The position numbers and the translations under genes were made by a program. DNA of 64,000 nucleotides from Streptomyces antnestii (GTDB lineage Bacteria > Actinomycetota > Actinomycetes > Streptomycetales > Streptomycetaceae): assembly GCF_004005495.1 (NCBI RefSeq), contig NZ_RZYA01000010.1:1-64000 (forward strand), written 5' to 3'. This document shows positions 17,389 to 26,217 of the stretch, one piece after another. The first letter of the stretch is position 1, and the number at the start of each line of letters is the position of its first letter. The notes beneath the pieces are model-generated. The model searched no databases and was not told the origin of the DNA. It saw only the letters and a program-made list of their open reading frames with translations.

Positions 17389-19458
17389 ATGGACCTCGAC
17401 GCACTGCGTTACGGCAACTTCGCGGCGCTTGGCGAAGCCGTCGGCGACTGGGAGGAGATGGTCGTCAACCTCAAGTCCCTCCAGGACGACGCCGAGCGTG
17501 ATCTCAAGGTCAAGGCCGACCGGGCGAACTGGCACGGCGCGAACGCCACGGTGTCGCGCGAGTTCGTGGACAAGACGGCGGGAGAGTTCGCCGACGCGCA
17601 CACGCAGGCCAACTCGATCGCCAAGATCCTCGGCGACACCCGCAGCGAGCTGATCGACTACCGGCAGCAGCTGAACGACGCGATCGACCGCGGGATGAAG
17701 AAGAACCTCACGGTGGTGGACACCGGCAACGGCGGGTTCACCGTCACGATGAACATCCATCCCGACCGCGCCGGCAAGGGCACGACGCTGCCCGAGCACA
17801 CCGTGCAGGACGAGACAGACCTGCGCGACGAGGTGCAGCGGATCCTGGGCGGCGCCACGGAGAGCGACAACACGGCCGCCAGAGCGCTCAATCTCATCGT
17901 TGACCAGGCCACGTACGGCTTCTCCGGGGCCGACTACGGCGACCGGGACGCGGCCGCGAAGGCCATCAAGGAGGCCGATGACCTGGCCAACCTGATGAAG
18001 AACAAGGGGGACGACATGTCCCCCGAGGAGTTCGACCGGCTCAACGCCTCTCTGGCCCATTACAAGGACGACCCGCTGTTCCAGGAGGAGTTCGCCAAGA
18101 CGCTCGGCCCCAAGGGCACCCTCGACTTCTGGGCCGACCTCTCCGACCCCTCGGACGGCGGCTCTCTGCAGCGGGCCCGCCACGACCAGCTCGGCGACTT
18201 CCAGAAGAACCTCGGCATGACGCTCGCCGGCGCGACGCAGTCCGACTCGGCCGACATGCGGTCCTGGAAGGACAGCATGATCGACCTCGGCGGGAAGACG
18301 GTCCAGACGCGGGGCAGCAACGTCTACGGGTTCCAGCTGATGAGCAACCTCATGCGGACCGGCAACTACAACGACGATTTCATGAACAGGTACGGCAACG
18401 CGCTGGTCGAGACCGAGAAGAAGATGAAGCTCCCCGACCACTACTGGCAGGGGGCCGGCGGACCGCCGATGCCGAAGATGAACTTCATCGGTGACGACTT
18501 CGGCCGTGACCCGATGACGGGCTTCATGACCGGCCTCTCCAACAGCCCGGACGCCGCGACCGCGTTCTTCAACGAGACGCATCCGCAGGACAACGCGGAG
18601 TGGGTGCTGAAGGAACGCCACCCGTTCGACGACACCCCGCTCGACGACGGGGACGGGAACCAGTCGCGGGACGCGACCGGCAAGGCGCTCCTGGCGGCCA
18701 CCAGCGGCATGAACCCGAACGACCCCAACGCCACGTACGTCGAGCACACCCCGGAGAACCGCCAGGCCCTGGACCGGTCGCTCAAGTATCTCTCCGAGAC
18801 CGGGGACGACTTCCCGCGCGAGATGCGCGACGACATGGCGAAGGCCCTGGTGAACTACGGGGACGAGACGCACAACACGATGAGTTCCCAGGCGGACCAC
18901 CCCGACGACCCCCGCCAGCTCGACCGGCACCAGCTCCTCGAAGTGACCAAGCAGATCTCCCGCGACCAGGACTCGTACGGGCTGCTGAACGACGGGCTCA
19001 ACCGCGAGATCGTCCACGACATCAACACCGATCACCCGAGCGATCCCAAGGAGACACTGCAGCGGGCCGGCGCGACGGTCGGCTTCCTGGAGGAGGCGCG
19101 CTACCAGGCGCTCGACACCGACAAGGAAGACCCGTCCTGGAAGGCGAAGTGGGCCTACCACGGCATCGGTGGCGCGGTGAACTTCATCCCGGTGGTCGGC
19201 GACGCCGCGCAGCGTGGCGTCGACGCGCTGACCTACCAGTGGCAGCAGGACGAGCAGGGCCGCATCGACGACGAGAACCACCAGCAGAACGGCAAGACCT
19301 TCACCGGCCGTGAGGGCCAGCTGGAGTCCCTGGCGAAGATCTGGGCCGAGGCCAACCCCGGCCAGACCGAGAACAACTCCTACACCTTGACCAACGAGAT
19401 CAACGCGGCTGCCTTCGACGGCAACGCGCGGGCGCGAGGACTGGCGGGCGATCAGTGA
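17389..19458 (+). CDS. Large WXG-domain protein, candidate type VII secretion substrate
   Basis: A 689-aa protein with no signal peptide. The first 110 or so residues form a helical hairpin with W-H-G at residues 48-50 (DRANWHGANATVS), as in WXG100 folds. The long middle is rich in Asp, Asn and Met and looks helical, and near the end a hydrophobic patch (GGAVNFIPVVGDAAQRGVD) precedes a charged tail. Proteins of this build occur beside actinobacterial ESX genes and have been called TPR-repeat-region or DUF proteins. I do not recognise an enzymatic domain or catalytic motif. It is preceded by a 150-aa partner and overlaps the following lipoprotein gene by 4 nt (GTGA), forming one translationally coupled unit. 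Confidence 0.8.
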   Translation: MDLDALRYGNFAALGEAVGDWEEMVVNLKSLQDDAERDLKVKADRANWHGANATVSREFVDKTAGEFADAHTQANSIAKILGDTRSELIDYRQQLNDAIDRGMKKNLTVVDTGNGGFTVTMNIHPDRAGKGTTLPEHTVQDETDLRDEVQRILGGATESDNTAARALNLIVDQATYGFSGADYGDRDAAAKAIKEADDLANLMKNKGDDMSPEEFDRLNASLAHYKDDPLFQEEFAKTLGPKGTLDFWADLSDPSDGGSLQRARHDQLGDFQKNLGMTLAGATQSDSADMRSWKDSMIDLGGKTVQTRGSNVYGFQLMSNLMRTGNYNDDFMNRYGNALVETEKKMKLPDHYWQGAGGPPMPKMNFIGDDFGRDPMTGFMTGLSNSPDAATAFFNETHPQDNAEWVLKERHPFDDTPLDDGDGNQSRDATGKALLAATSGMNPNDPNATYVEHTPENRQALDRSLKYLSETGDDFPREMRDDMAKALVNYGDETHNTMSSQADHPDDPRQLDRHQLLEVTKQISRDQDSYGLLNDGLNREIVHDINTDHPSDPKETLQRAGATVGFLEEARYQALDTDKEDPSWKAKWAYHGIGGAVNFIPVVGDAAQRGVDALTYQWQQDEQGRIDDENHQQNGKTFTGREGQLESLAKIWAEANPGQTENNSYTLTNEINAAAFDGNARARGLAGDQ

Positions 19459-20009
19459 GGCGGAGGGTGCGGAGGGTGCTGTCCACACCGTTGCGAGCCG
19501 TCGCCGTCGCGGCCCTGGCGATGTCCACGGCCGCGGCGTGCACGGGTTCGTCCGGGAAGGACTACGCGGTGCCCAAGGCCGTGTGCGGAGTCCCTGTGAA
19601 GTCCAGCCTGCTGTCCCCACTCCTCCCCGACGGCAACAAACTCACCGAACGGGATTACGACTTCGGTCCCACGCAGCCCCGTTGCCAGCTGAAGGTCGAC
19701 AGGAACCTCGTCGTGTACTTCTCCGGCGACGTGGTTCCGGCCGGTACTGATGTCATCGCGGTGAACGAGCGGGACATGCGAGCTCTGGGCCACCCGGCCG
19801 CCGCGGACATCGGCCGGGCCGCGCGCGTCGCGGACCGCGGAGCGCTGGCCGTGGACGCGTGCGTATACGGCGGGAAGCGTCAACAATTCGTCGCGAACAT
19901 CGAGCTGAAGCAGCAGGCGACCGATGACGTACCCAAGCGACGTGACGCGCTCCGCGCCCTCCTGAAGGCGTATCTTCCGGCGGCGATGAAGGACGTGGGC
20001 TGCGGCTGA
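19455..20009 (+). CDS. Lipoprotein coupled to the WXG-type gene
   Basis: A 184-aa predicted lipoprotein: an arginine-rich N-region, a hydrophobic stretch (AVAVAALAMSTAAA) and a lipobox ending at the cysteine in STAAAC (Cys29). The mature part holds four more cysteines (in AVCGV, PRCQL, DACVY and DVGCG), suggesting two disulfides. GTG at 19455 overlaps the upstream stop. Exported to the cell surface, it may act as an accessory or immunity factor for the upstream candidate substrate; that is inference from coupling alone. Confidence 0.78.
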   Translation: MRRRVRRVLSTPLRAVAVAALAMSTAAACTGSSGKDYAVPKAVCGVPVKSSLLSPLLPDGNKLTERDYDFGPTQPRCQLKVDRNLVVYFSGDVVPAGTDVIAVNERDMRALGHPAAADIGRAARVADRGALAVDACVYGGKRQQFVANIELKQQATDDVPKRRDALRALLKAYLPAAMKDVGCG

Positions 20010-20147
20010 CGCCGGGTACTTCTGGGTGTACCGGGGTGCACCGGGTGCACCGGGGGGTGCAAGTCGCGCGACGCGCCGCGCACCCCCGGCTGCCCCAAGT
20101 AGGCTTGCCGCACGTCAGGTACGCAGAGCGGGAAGGGGCCCCGGATC

Positions 20148-20471
20148 ATGGCCGAGGCAGCGCAGGACGCCGAGCAGAATGCGGGAACCAACGCGGCCGG
20201 GGAGTCCCCCGAGGACGTCGCGGCACGCAAGGAGCGGGAGAAGAACGAGCTTTACGCCCTCGACATCTCCGACGCCACCTGGCACAGCGCCCCCGGCACC
20301 GAGACCCACGAGGAACGCGTCGAAATCGCCTACCTGCCGGCCGGCGCCGTGGCCATGCGGTCATCGATGGAACCGGAGACGGTGCTGCGCTACACGGAGG
20401 CGGAGTGGACGGCGTTCGTGCTGGGGGCTCGGGACGGGGAGTTCGACCTGGAGGATGCGGCGGGCGAGTAG
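20148..20471 (+). CDS. bldB: BldB-type developmental regulator (DUF397 family)
   Basis: A 107-aa protein with the DUF397 pattern: ALDISDATWHSAPG, then RVEIAYLPAGAVAMRSS, then VLRYTEAEWTAFVLGARDGEFD. The S. coelicolor BldB protein, needed for aerial growth and antibiotic production, belongs to this family and is encoded beside esxBA, as here. I name it on sequence recall plus that context; paralogues of the family are numerous in Streptomyces, so the symbol is likely but not certain. The acidic N-terminus of about 30 residues looks disordered. GGGAAGGGG lies upstream of the ATG. In the 138-nt leader there are GGTGCACCGG-type short repeats (about 20033-20062). Confidence 0.8.
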   Translation: MAEAAQDAEQNAGTNAAGESPEDVAARKEREKNELYALDISDATWHSAPGTETHEERVEIAYLPAGAVAMRSSMEPETVLRYTEAEWTAFVLGARDGEFDLEDAAGE

Positions 20472-20501
20472 GGGCGGCGGGCCGGTCGAGCGAGATTCAC
20501 T

Positions 20502-20786
20502 TCAGAAGACCGGCAGCGCGTACAGCCGGTTGTCGACCGTGACGAACACCCGGTTGCCTGTCACTGGCGAAGACCTCTCGGCTGACGGCGTCGTGGACGG
20601 CGAGGCCTCGACCACGAAGCGTTGCGGGTCCGCTCCGGGCAGAGGCACACCCAGAAGCACGGCGCGGTCGGGACTGCGGGCGATGTAGCGGGTCTCGGGG
20701 ACAGTGACGGCGTGGACTGCACGACTGTCGAGACGGGTCATGGGGGTGTGGGGGCCAGTACGGCCCCCGTTGGTCATCTCGTTCAT
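20502..20786 (-). pseudogene. Possible remnant of a second PQQ-type propeller gene (or small coupled gene)
   Basis: A 94-aa reading frame whose ATG at 20786 shares one base with the stop of the propeller-protein gene (TGATG). Its last residues, GNRVFVTVDNRLYALPVF, look like the closing strand of a PQQ-type beta-propeller blade. The middle, VPLPGADPQRFVVEASPST, reads like a loop. So it may be the 3' end of a decayed paralogue, the detached tail of the upstream gene, or a real small protein made by coupling. I see no signal peptide or helix. It is convergent with bldB, 30 nt away. Confidence 0.4.
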
Positions 20787-22255
20787 CAACCCGCGCTGCC
20801 CACGCCGAAGGCCAGCCATTCAGGCACAGGCTGTCCCTTGATCACTTCTCCGCGCACCATGTTGCTACCGAAGAAGATGCGCCCGTCCTCAACTACTACG
20901 TCACTGAATTTCGTGTACGTCAGATCCATGGCCTGGCTGAGAACAGTGAAGTAGAAGTAGACCGTCTCGTTTCCGGTACTCGGATCGAGGCTCACCAGCG
21001 AGAATGGCGCGTAGTTGTCAGTGCCGCGCCTGAACGCGAGAAGCCGGTCACCGCTCATCCGGATGGGATAAATCATCTGGTCCGGACCCGCCTCGAACTT
21101 CACTACAGGCTTCCCGGTTCCTAGATCGAAGGAAACGATGCGGTTCGTCTGGTGATTGGACCCGCCGACCTCTTCGCTACTGTTGATGAAAACTTGACCG
21201 TCGCCGACAGCGATGTCGCTGCAGTCGTCGACGGCCGAATAAACGACAGCATCGTCACAATCTACTTCGTAATGGCCACCGTCCAAACGGACGGTTGCCC
21301 TGTACTTCCCTCTCTCGTCAAGTGAGATGAGGTCAGAAATACTGTCCTCACCGGCTGCGACAGCCAGGACAGGCGGTTCGGAAGAGACAATAAACGTGAG
21401 AGCAATCTTCTTCGCAACGTTGTAGCGCCACTTTTCCGCACCTGTGCGCGGATCGATTTTGGCGATAACTTTGCGCGTCGGCTCATAGATCGATGTCGTG
21501 CAATCCATTCGAAGCAGCAGCGTCTTGCCCCCGGAAAAACCACCTTCGCGACATTTGGCGGTCGCCTTTCGCTCCCAGAGACGCTTCCCTGAATTCATGT
21601 CATAGCCAGCAGATCCGGTTTTCCAAGAAGATTCCACAACGCCACGGGTCATCGTCACATTCGGGAGCTCACCAAAGCCGGAATCTTTCCACGGAATTAC
21701 TACCTGCCAAACCTTCCTTCCCGAATCCAGATCAAACAGCGCGAGCCGATTGCAGCCACCGTCCTTCTTTTTGTCCTTGAAGGCGATGGCTGTACGGCCA
21801 TCGACCGTCACGTGCTTCGTCCAGGCACAGATGGATCCGGAGAGGTTACGTCTCCACGCCGCGTGACCCGAACCGGTCTCGGCTGCTTGCAGGACGTCGT
21901 CGTTGCCCTTGACCAGCACCTTGTCCGTCGCCCAGGTTCCAGGCGTCTCCTGGTTCTGATTCGGCTTGACGCCACGGTCCTGCACCGACGCCACCAGATG
22001 ACCTGCTGCGCCACGTGGACGCTTCTCTACGGTCTCCCGGATGTCATCGGGCGCCTGCTGAACAGCTGCTGCTTTGTTCTCCGTTCCCGACCCGCCGCTC
22101 CCCGGCAACCCGGCAATCAGAAACCAACCGCCCACGCAGACCACCGCCACCAGGGCCAGAACAGCGGAACCCCACACCTTCACGCGTCGGCTGCGACGCT
22201 CTTCTGCCACACGCGTCGACTGTGTGAAAGGTGATGGTGGTGGTCCGAAGCTCAT
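20786..22255 (-). CDS. Membrane-anchored PQQ-type beta-propeller protein
   Basis: A 489-aa protein with a Pro/Ser-rich cytoplasmic N-terminus, one transmembrane helix at about residues 28-50, a linker, and repeated strands typical of PQQ-type blades (IAFKDKKKDGGCNRLALFDL; GRKVWQVVIPW; IVSFDLGTGKPVVKF). It would sit outside the membrane, with no visible catalytic motif, and probably serves as a binding scaffold. The ATG at 22255 has GGAAGAA upstream; an earlier ATG adds 16 residues. Sampled lines are only about 52-53% GC, well below the neighbours, suggesting recent acquisition. It lies between bldB and the esx genes, where I recall no such gene in S. coelicolor. Confidence 0.82.
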   Translation of the reverse strand: MSFGPPPSPFTQSTRVAEERRSRRVKVWGSAVLALVAVVCVGGWFLIAGLPGSGGSGTENKAAAVQQAPDDIRETVEKRPRGAAGHLVASVQDRGVKPNQNQETPGTWATDKVLVKGNDDVLQAAETGSGHAAWRRNLSGSICAWTKHVTVDGRTAIAFKDKKKDGGCNRLALFDLDSGRKVWQVVIPWKDSGFGELPNVTMTRGVVESSWKTGSAGYDMNSGKRLWERKATAKCREGGFSGGKTLLLRMDCTTSIYEPTRKVIAKIDPRTGAEKWRYNVAKKIALTFIVSSEPPVLAVAAGEDSISDLISLDERGKYRATVRLDGGHYEVDCDDAVVYSAVDDCSDIAVGDGQVFINSSEEVGGSNHQTNRIVSFDLGTGKPVVKFEAGPDQMIYPIRMSGDRLLAFRRGTDNYAPFSLVSLDPSTGNETVYFYFTVLSQAMDLTYTKFSDVVVEDGRIFFGSNMVRGEVIKGQPVPEWLAFGVGSAG

Positions 22256-22303
22256 TGCGTTCTTCCGTTTCCATGAAGCGCTTGTTGCGCACCGGCATGA
22301 CAA

Positions 22304-22336
22304 CGGGGTGGGCGCCTCCCGCGCGCGCCCACCCCG
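22304..22336 (-). terminator. Terminator of the esxBA operon
   Basis: A 12-bp perfect stem (22304-22315 with 22325-22336) starts 18 nt after the esxA stop and precedes TTGT on the minus strand. It separates esxBA from the propeller gene. Confidence 0.8.
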
Positions 22337-22353
22337 CGTTCTGTGCTGTCCCT

Positions 22354-22653
22354 TTAGAGGAAGAAGCTGGCGGCCTTCTTGTCGCCACCCATGTAGTCAC
22401 CGCCGGCCTGGTGCACCACGTGGCCGATCTGCTGAAGGGCGTTGTGGATGTCGCGGGCTTCCTTGTCCCACCTCTGCTGCTCGCGACCGTAGGCGTTCTG
22501 CGCCTCGCCTTCCCAGTAGGCGACCGTGCCGGCGACCAGTTGCTTGATCTCCTCCAGGTCGGAGTCGAGCTGCTTGGCCATGTTTCCGATCTCGGTGGCC
22601 GCCGTGTCGAGAGAGCCGTACTTGACGACCATCTCGTCGTGGTTCATACCCAT
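22354..22653 (-). CDS. esxA: WXG100 protein, EsxA-like
   Basis: A 99-aa ESAT-6-like secreted protein: two helices joined by a turn with W-E-G at residues 47-49 (AYWEGEAQNAYG). The C-terminal YMGGD fits the YxxxD/E secretion signal recognised by EccC. GGAGAAG lies 6 nt before the ATG. It is 59 nt downstream of the partner gene, the usual arrangement for a co-secreted heterodimer. The assignment to EsxA rather than EsxB follows the esxB-esxA-bldB order I recall for S. coelicolor, where these genes affect sporulation. Confidence 0.85.
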   Translation of the reverse strand: MGMNHDEMVVKYGSLDTAATEIGNMAKQLDSDLEEIKQLVAGTVAYWEGEAQNAYGREQQRWDKEARDIHNALQQIGHVVHQAGGDYMGGDKKAASFFL

Positions 22654-22712
22654 GATCTACTTCTCCATCTCCCGTGGATTCGCTGACTATTGACGCGCGA
22701 GAACGCGGGTGT

Positions 22713-23051
22713 TTAGTAGCCGCTGAGCGTGGACTTCGGGGCGCCGTCGTACACGTCGATCTTCTTGACCGCCTGGAGCACCTGGTCCTCGGAGTCGTCC
22801 TTGATCTTCCGGGTGCCGCTCATCGCGTCGAGGAACTTCACGAGGATGCCGCCGATGTTCTTCAGCGACGTGTTGATCTCGTGCTGCTTCGTGTTGAAGG
22901 CGTTGGCGCCGATGCCCTTCCAGTTACCTTCCAGGCTGTCGATCGTTCCCTGAAGTCGGTGCACCGTCGACTTGATGTTGTCGAACTTGTCCGCGATCTT
23001 GCGCTCGAGCGCAACCATCTCGGAATCTGAGAGCCGCTGACCCTGTGCCAT
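22713..23051 (-). CDS. esxB: WXG100 protein, EsxB-like
   Basis: A 112-aa WXG100 protein with W-K-G at residues 44-46 (EGNWKGIGANAF) between two helices and a longer charged tail. There is no clear YxxxD/E in the tail, so its partner EsxA may carry the export signal for both. It lies first in the two-gene unit, 107 nt downstream of the mycosin gene. The gap probably holds a promoter, but I could not define one. Confidence 0.85.
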   Translation of the reverse strand: MAQGQRLSDSEMVALERKIADKFDNIKSTVHRLQGTIDSLEGNWKGIGANAFNTKQHEINTSLKNIGGILVKFLDAMSGTRKIKDDSEDQVLQAVKKIDVYDGAPKSTLSGY

Positions 23052-23158
23052 GTTCGGCCTTCCTCTCGTGAATTACTGATGGAACTTTCCGGATTCCCGA
23101 CGGGGCCGGGGTAAGGAACTGGTCCCCCGCTCGACGGGCGCTGGACGATGAACCGGAC

Positions 23159-24439
23159 TCAGCCGGAGCGTCGAGCCCGCACCACCGCGAACGCCCCGCC
23201 CCCGATGACCACGACCGCGGCCGCGACTCCGAGGGCGAGCCACAACTGGTCGTTGCCGTTCGAAGAAGACTTCGAAGTCGATCCTGCCGCCGCGGTCTCG
23301 CCGCCTGAAGTGGATTTCGCGGGCTGTGACGAGGCTGGTACGGAAGCGGAGGGGCTGTCGCCGGTGGGGGAACCGGCAACTGACGTCTTCTCGTTGGTGA
23401 TCGGATCGACGTCGGGAGCCCCGGGGTTCCCCCTGCCGGCGATCAGGTTCTGGGCGGGCCTGATCAGCCCGTAGCCGAGGTACTTGCTCGGCTTGTTCTT
23501 CGGCCAGTCGCGGGCGGCGGTGTCGATCATGACCCGGAGTACCTGGCTGGCGGTCCACTTGGGGTGCGCGGACCAGATGAGGGCGGCGGAGGCCGAGGCG
23601 ATGGCGGTGGCCTGGCTCGTGCCCTTACCCGGGCAGTACTGCTGGAAGGTCGCGTCGCACCAGGTGGGCACGTTCACGCCGGGGGCGGCGAGATCGATGT
23701 AGTCGCCGGACTGGGAGAACTTGCCGACCGTGCCGGTCTCATCAGAGGCGCCGACACCGACGACTTCGGGAAGCGCCGCCGGGAAGCCGATAAAATTGTC
23801 CTTGTCTCCGGAGTTCCCGACCGCGGCAAACATCAGCTTGCCCTTCTTCGCCGCGTACTCGATCGCACTCGTCTCTTCGGCATTCGGGTACTCGGCACCG
23901 AACGACATGCTGATGATCTGTGCGTCCGAGTCTGCGGCAGCCCTGATCCCCTGTGGAATCGAAGCGGTCTTCTTGCGCTCGGCCTTGTCCTTGAGCTGGT
24001 CGAGCTTGACGCGCACCGGAATGATCCGAGCCCCGGGTGCGAGGCCTTGCAGACCGCCACCGGCCCCGGAGCCCGCGATGAGTTCCGCCATGCTCGTGCC
24101 GTGACCGCCGTAGTCCTTGGTCGCTCCGTACGCCGCTGCGGCGGGGACGTCGTTCTCCAGCACCTTCCCCCTCAAGGACGGCGTGGAAGGGTTGACGCCA
24201 CTGTCGACGACCGCGACCTTGATGCCCTTACCGGTGCTCACCTTCCAGAGCCTGTCGGCCAGCATCTTGTCCAAGTACCACTGCTGCGGCCGGACATCGT
24301 CGGCGACTGCGCTGGGAGCCATACCCGTGGACAGAACGGCAAGAGCACCGAGCATCGCCGCCGCGCCGGACGCAACCTTCCCTGCGCGTCCCCCGAGCGG
24401 CGTCGCCCATCTGCCACGACGGTTGGTCCCTGAATTCAT
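23159..24439 (-). CDS. mycP: Mycosin-type S8 serine protease (first copy)
   Basis: A membrane-anchored subtilisin-like protease of type VII systems. The 426-aa protein has a signal peptide (about residues 20-46), the catalytic triad Asp79 (VAVVDSG), His113 (GGHGTSM) and Ser275 (GTSQATA), and the oxyanion Asn209 (AVGNSG). A Ser/Thr/Pro linker follows, then a C-terminal transmembrane helix (LALGVAAAVVVIGGGAF) with a basic end. In mycobacteria MycP stabilises the ESX complex and processes substrates. It is 23 nt downstream of the WXG/Gly-rich gene. A second mycosin lies at 31067. Confidence 0.92.
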   Translation of the reverse strand: MNSGTNRRGRWATPLGGRAGKVASGAAAMLGALAVLSTGMAPSAVADDVRPQQWYLDKMLADRLWKVSTGKGIKVAVVDSGVNPSTPSLRGKVLENDVPAAAAYGATKDYGGHGTSMAELIAGSGAGGGLQGLAPGARIIPVRVKLDQLKDKAERKKTASIPQGIRAAADSDAQIISMSFGAEYPNAEETSAIEYAAKKGKLMFAAVGNSGDKDNFIGFPAALPEVVGVGASDETGTVGKFSQSGDYIDLAAPGVNVPTWCDATFQQYCPGKGTSQATAIASASAALIWSAHPKWTASQVLRVMIDTAARDWPKNKPSKYLGYGLIRPAQNLIAGRGNPGAPDVDPITNEKTSVAGSPTGDSPSASVPASSQPAKSTSGGETAAAGSTSKSSSNGNDQLWLALGVAAAVVVIGGGAFAVVRARRSG

Positions 24440-24462
24440 GCTCTCTACGTCCTCGCTCGTGC

Positions 24463-26217
24463 TTAGTCGATCACCGGCGGCACATCGCGCTGCGGCTTCT
24501 TGGGGACATGGGTCTGCTCGTCCTCGACCAGGTGGTCGGGCCGCTGCACACCGTCGCCCGTCTCCTGGTCAGCACTCCGGTTAACTTCGGACCCTCGTAC
24601 GAGGCCGGACCCGCCGGCGGTGAAGCCGTTCCTGCCTGCGCGGGAGCCGGGATTACGTCCTGCGGGAGTGCCGGTCACACCGTCGGAGCCGCCGAGGGAA
24701 CCGCGCCCCGGCATCTGGTTCCTGGCGGCACTGTTCGTCGCGCTCGGCGCCCCCATGACTCCTCGCTGGCTGATACCGCCCCTGGAAGTCCCTGAACCGG
24801 TAGCGCCCTCGCCCCCGATGACCGTGCCCTTCGGCACCTTGGAGCCCGGCTTCGCGGACGCACCCGTCGTGGTGGGCTTTCCGCCTATGACGCCACTGTC
24901 ACCACGGCCTGTACCCCTCGGCCCCATGCCTTGGCGCCCGGACGGCGTTCCTGCGGGCTTGGCGGTTCCGCCGGTGACTCCGTGTCCCATGGCGGTCGGC
25001 CGGCCTCCGGGCATTCCGCCCTTGACGCCGGCCTGGCCGGTCGCGCTGGGGCGGCCCATCGGGTTCGTTCCGGTCTGGCCCAGTCCTCGGGCCGTGACAG
25101 GTCCCGTTCCGGCTCGCCCCTGTGCGCTCGCTTGAGTCCTCGGCATACCGTTCGGACCAAAGGGACGTCCGACCTGCCCCTTGGCCAGGGGGTTGGGACC
25201 GCCCTGGACATAGGGAGGAAGTGGGAGTCCCTGCGGGCCGGTTGTCGGCGTCGTCGGGGTGGTGGTGTTGGTCACGGAGGTCGGCGTGTGCTGAGGAAGC
25301 GTCTCGACGCTGTCGATCGCCGTTCCGATGTCTCGGACCGGGTGGCCGGTCGAGTCAGGGATGTACTTGATCGGATCCAGGCCGACGTTCGCGTGCCGGA
25401 CATCGGTCGGGTGAGGCTGCACTGTCGTGTGGTCGGTGGGCGGCGCATGATGTTGGAACGTTCCTGACTCACGGCCGGTCGGAACGCTGCTCCAGCTGCC
25501 GCCAGTGGGCTTCGGCACCCCCACATTCGGCATCGCCTCGAACGTGGGTGGTTTCAGGCCCTTCAGGGACTGTTCGGAGACCACGTAGAAGGACGACAGC
25601 CTGTTCATCTGGTTGATCGCCTCTTGGCGATGGCCCTCGACCTTCGTGGCCGCCACGTAATCGTGGTTCGTGTCGATGCGGGCGACGACAGGGATGTCCT
25701 TCACCGACGTCCGGACCATCCGGGTGTCGCGCGGCGGCATCGCGCTGCGTACCGACGCCAGGCCCGTCCCGGCGGAGGTGATCTGCACGCCGGCGGCCTT
25801 CGCGTACTCCGCCAGGTCGTCGGCGTGGCCGGCCAGGCCGGTTCCCCAGATCTGGAACGCCTTGCCCGCCTCGCCCTGCCAGTCGTCCTCCGCGGCCTTC
25901 AGGTGACCGCGGAGTTCAGTCGCGGCGTCGGAGATCGCCTTCTGCGCCTTCCAGAGGGCCTCGCCGGCGCTCTCCAGATCGGCGGGGTTCGTGTGCTCGA
26001 CGATGTCGAGCATGTCGTTGAGCTCGTGGTCCTCGAAGTTCGTCTTCTGACCGGGGACGCGGAGCCTGCCGAAGCCGAACGCGTCGTGCATGACCTCGGA
26101 CATCCGGTTGGTCATGTCGGTCACGCCGACCTGCAGATCGCTCTGCTGCTGGCCCGTCAGCTTTTCGTAGTCGTCCTTGGCCGAGTCGCCCTTGGCCGAG
26201 TTGTCTTTGCCGGTCAC
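24463..26217 (-). CDS. WXG-domain protein with long Gly/Pro/Thr-rich tail
   Basis: A 584-aa protein. The first 200 or so residues are helical with W-Q-G at 113-115 (DDWQGEAGKAFQIWGTGLAG), a WXG100/PPE-like fold. The remaining 350 or more are low-complexity, rich in Gly, Pro, Thr and Arg with repeated GR-GMGPRGTG-type units, and a charged end. No enzyme motif is visible. The long disordered tail could reach into or across the cell wall. The GTG start overlaps the stop of the upstream 158-aa gene (GTGA). Expected to be an ESX substrate or surface structural component, by analogy with PPE/EspB-like proteins. Confidence 0.8.
   Translation of the reverse strand: MTGKDNSAKGDSAKDDYEKLTGQQQSDLQVGVTDMTNRMSEVMHDAFGFGRLRVPGQKTNFEDHELNDMLDIVEHTNPADLESAGEALWKAQKAISDAATELRGHLKAAEDDWQGEAGKAFQIWGTGLAGHADDLAEYAKAAGVQITSAGTGLASVRSAMPPRDTRMVRTSVKDIPVVARIDTNHDYVAATKVEGHRQEAINQMNRLSSFYVVSEQSLKGLKPPTFEAMPNVGVPKPTGGSWSSVPTGRESGTFQHHAPPTDHTTVQPHPTDVRHANVGLDPIKYIPDSTGHPVRDIGTAIDSVETLPQHTPTSVTNTTTPTTPTTGPQGLPLPPYVQGGPNPLAKGQVGRPFGPNGMPRTQASAQGRAGTGPVTARGLGQTGTNPMGRPSATGQAGVKGGMPGGRPTAMGHGVTGGTAKPAGTPSGRQGMGPRGTGRGDSGVIGGKPTTTGASAKPGSKVPKGTVIGGEGATGSGTSRGGISQRGVMGAPSATNSAARNQMPGRGSLGGSDGVTGTPAGRNPGSRAGRNGFTAGGSGLVRGSEVNRSADQETGDGVQRPDHLVEDEQTHVPKKPQRDVPPVID

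Noticed and set aside
16828..19620. A 930-aa open frame antisense to the WXG-type operon
   Set aside because: Same shadow effect; the sense reading has ribosome-binding sites, coupled starts and a lipobox.
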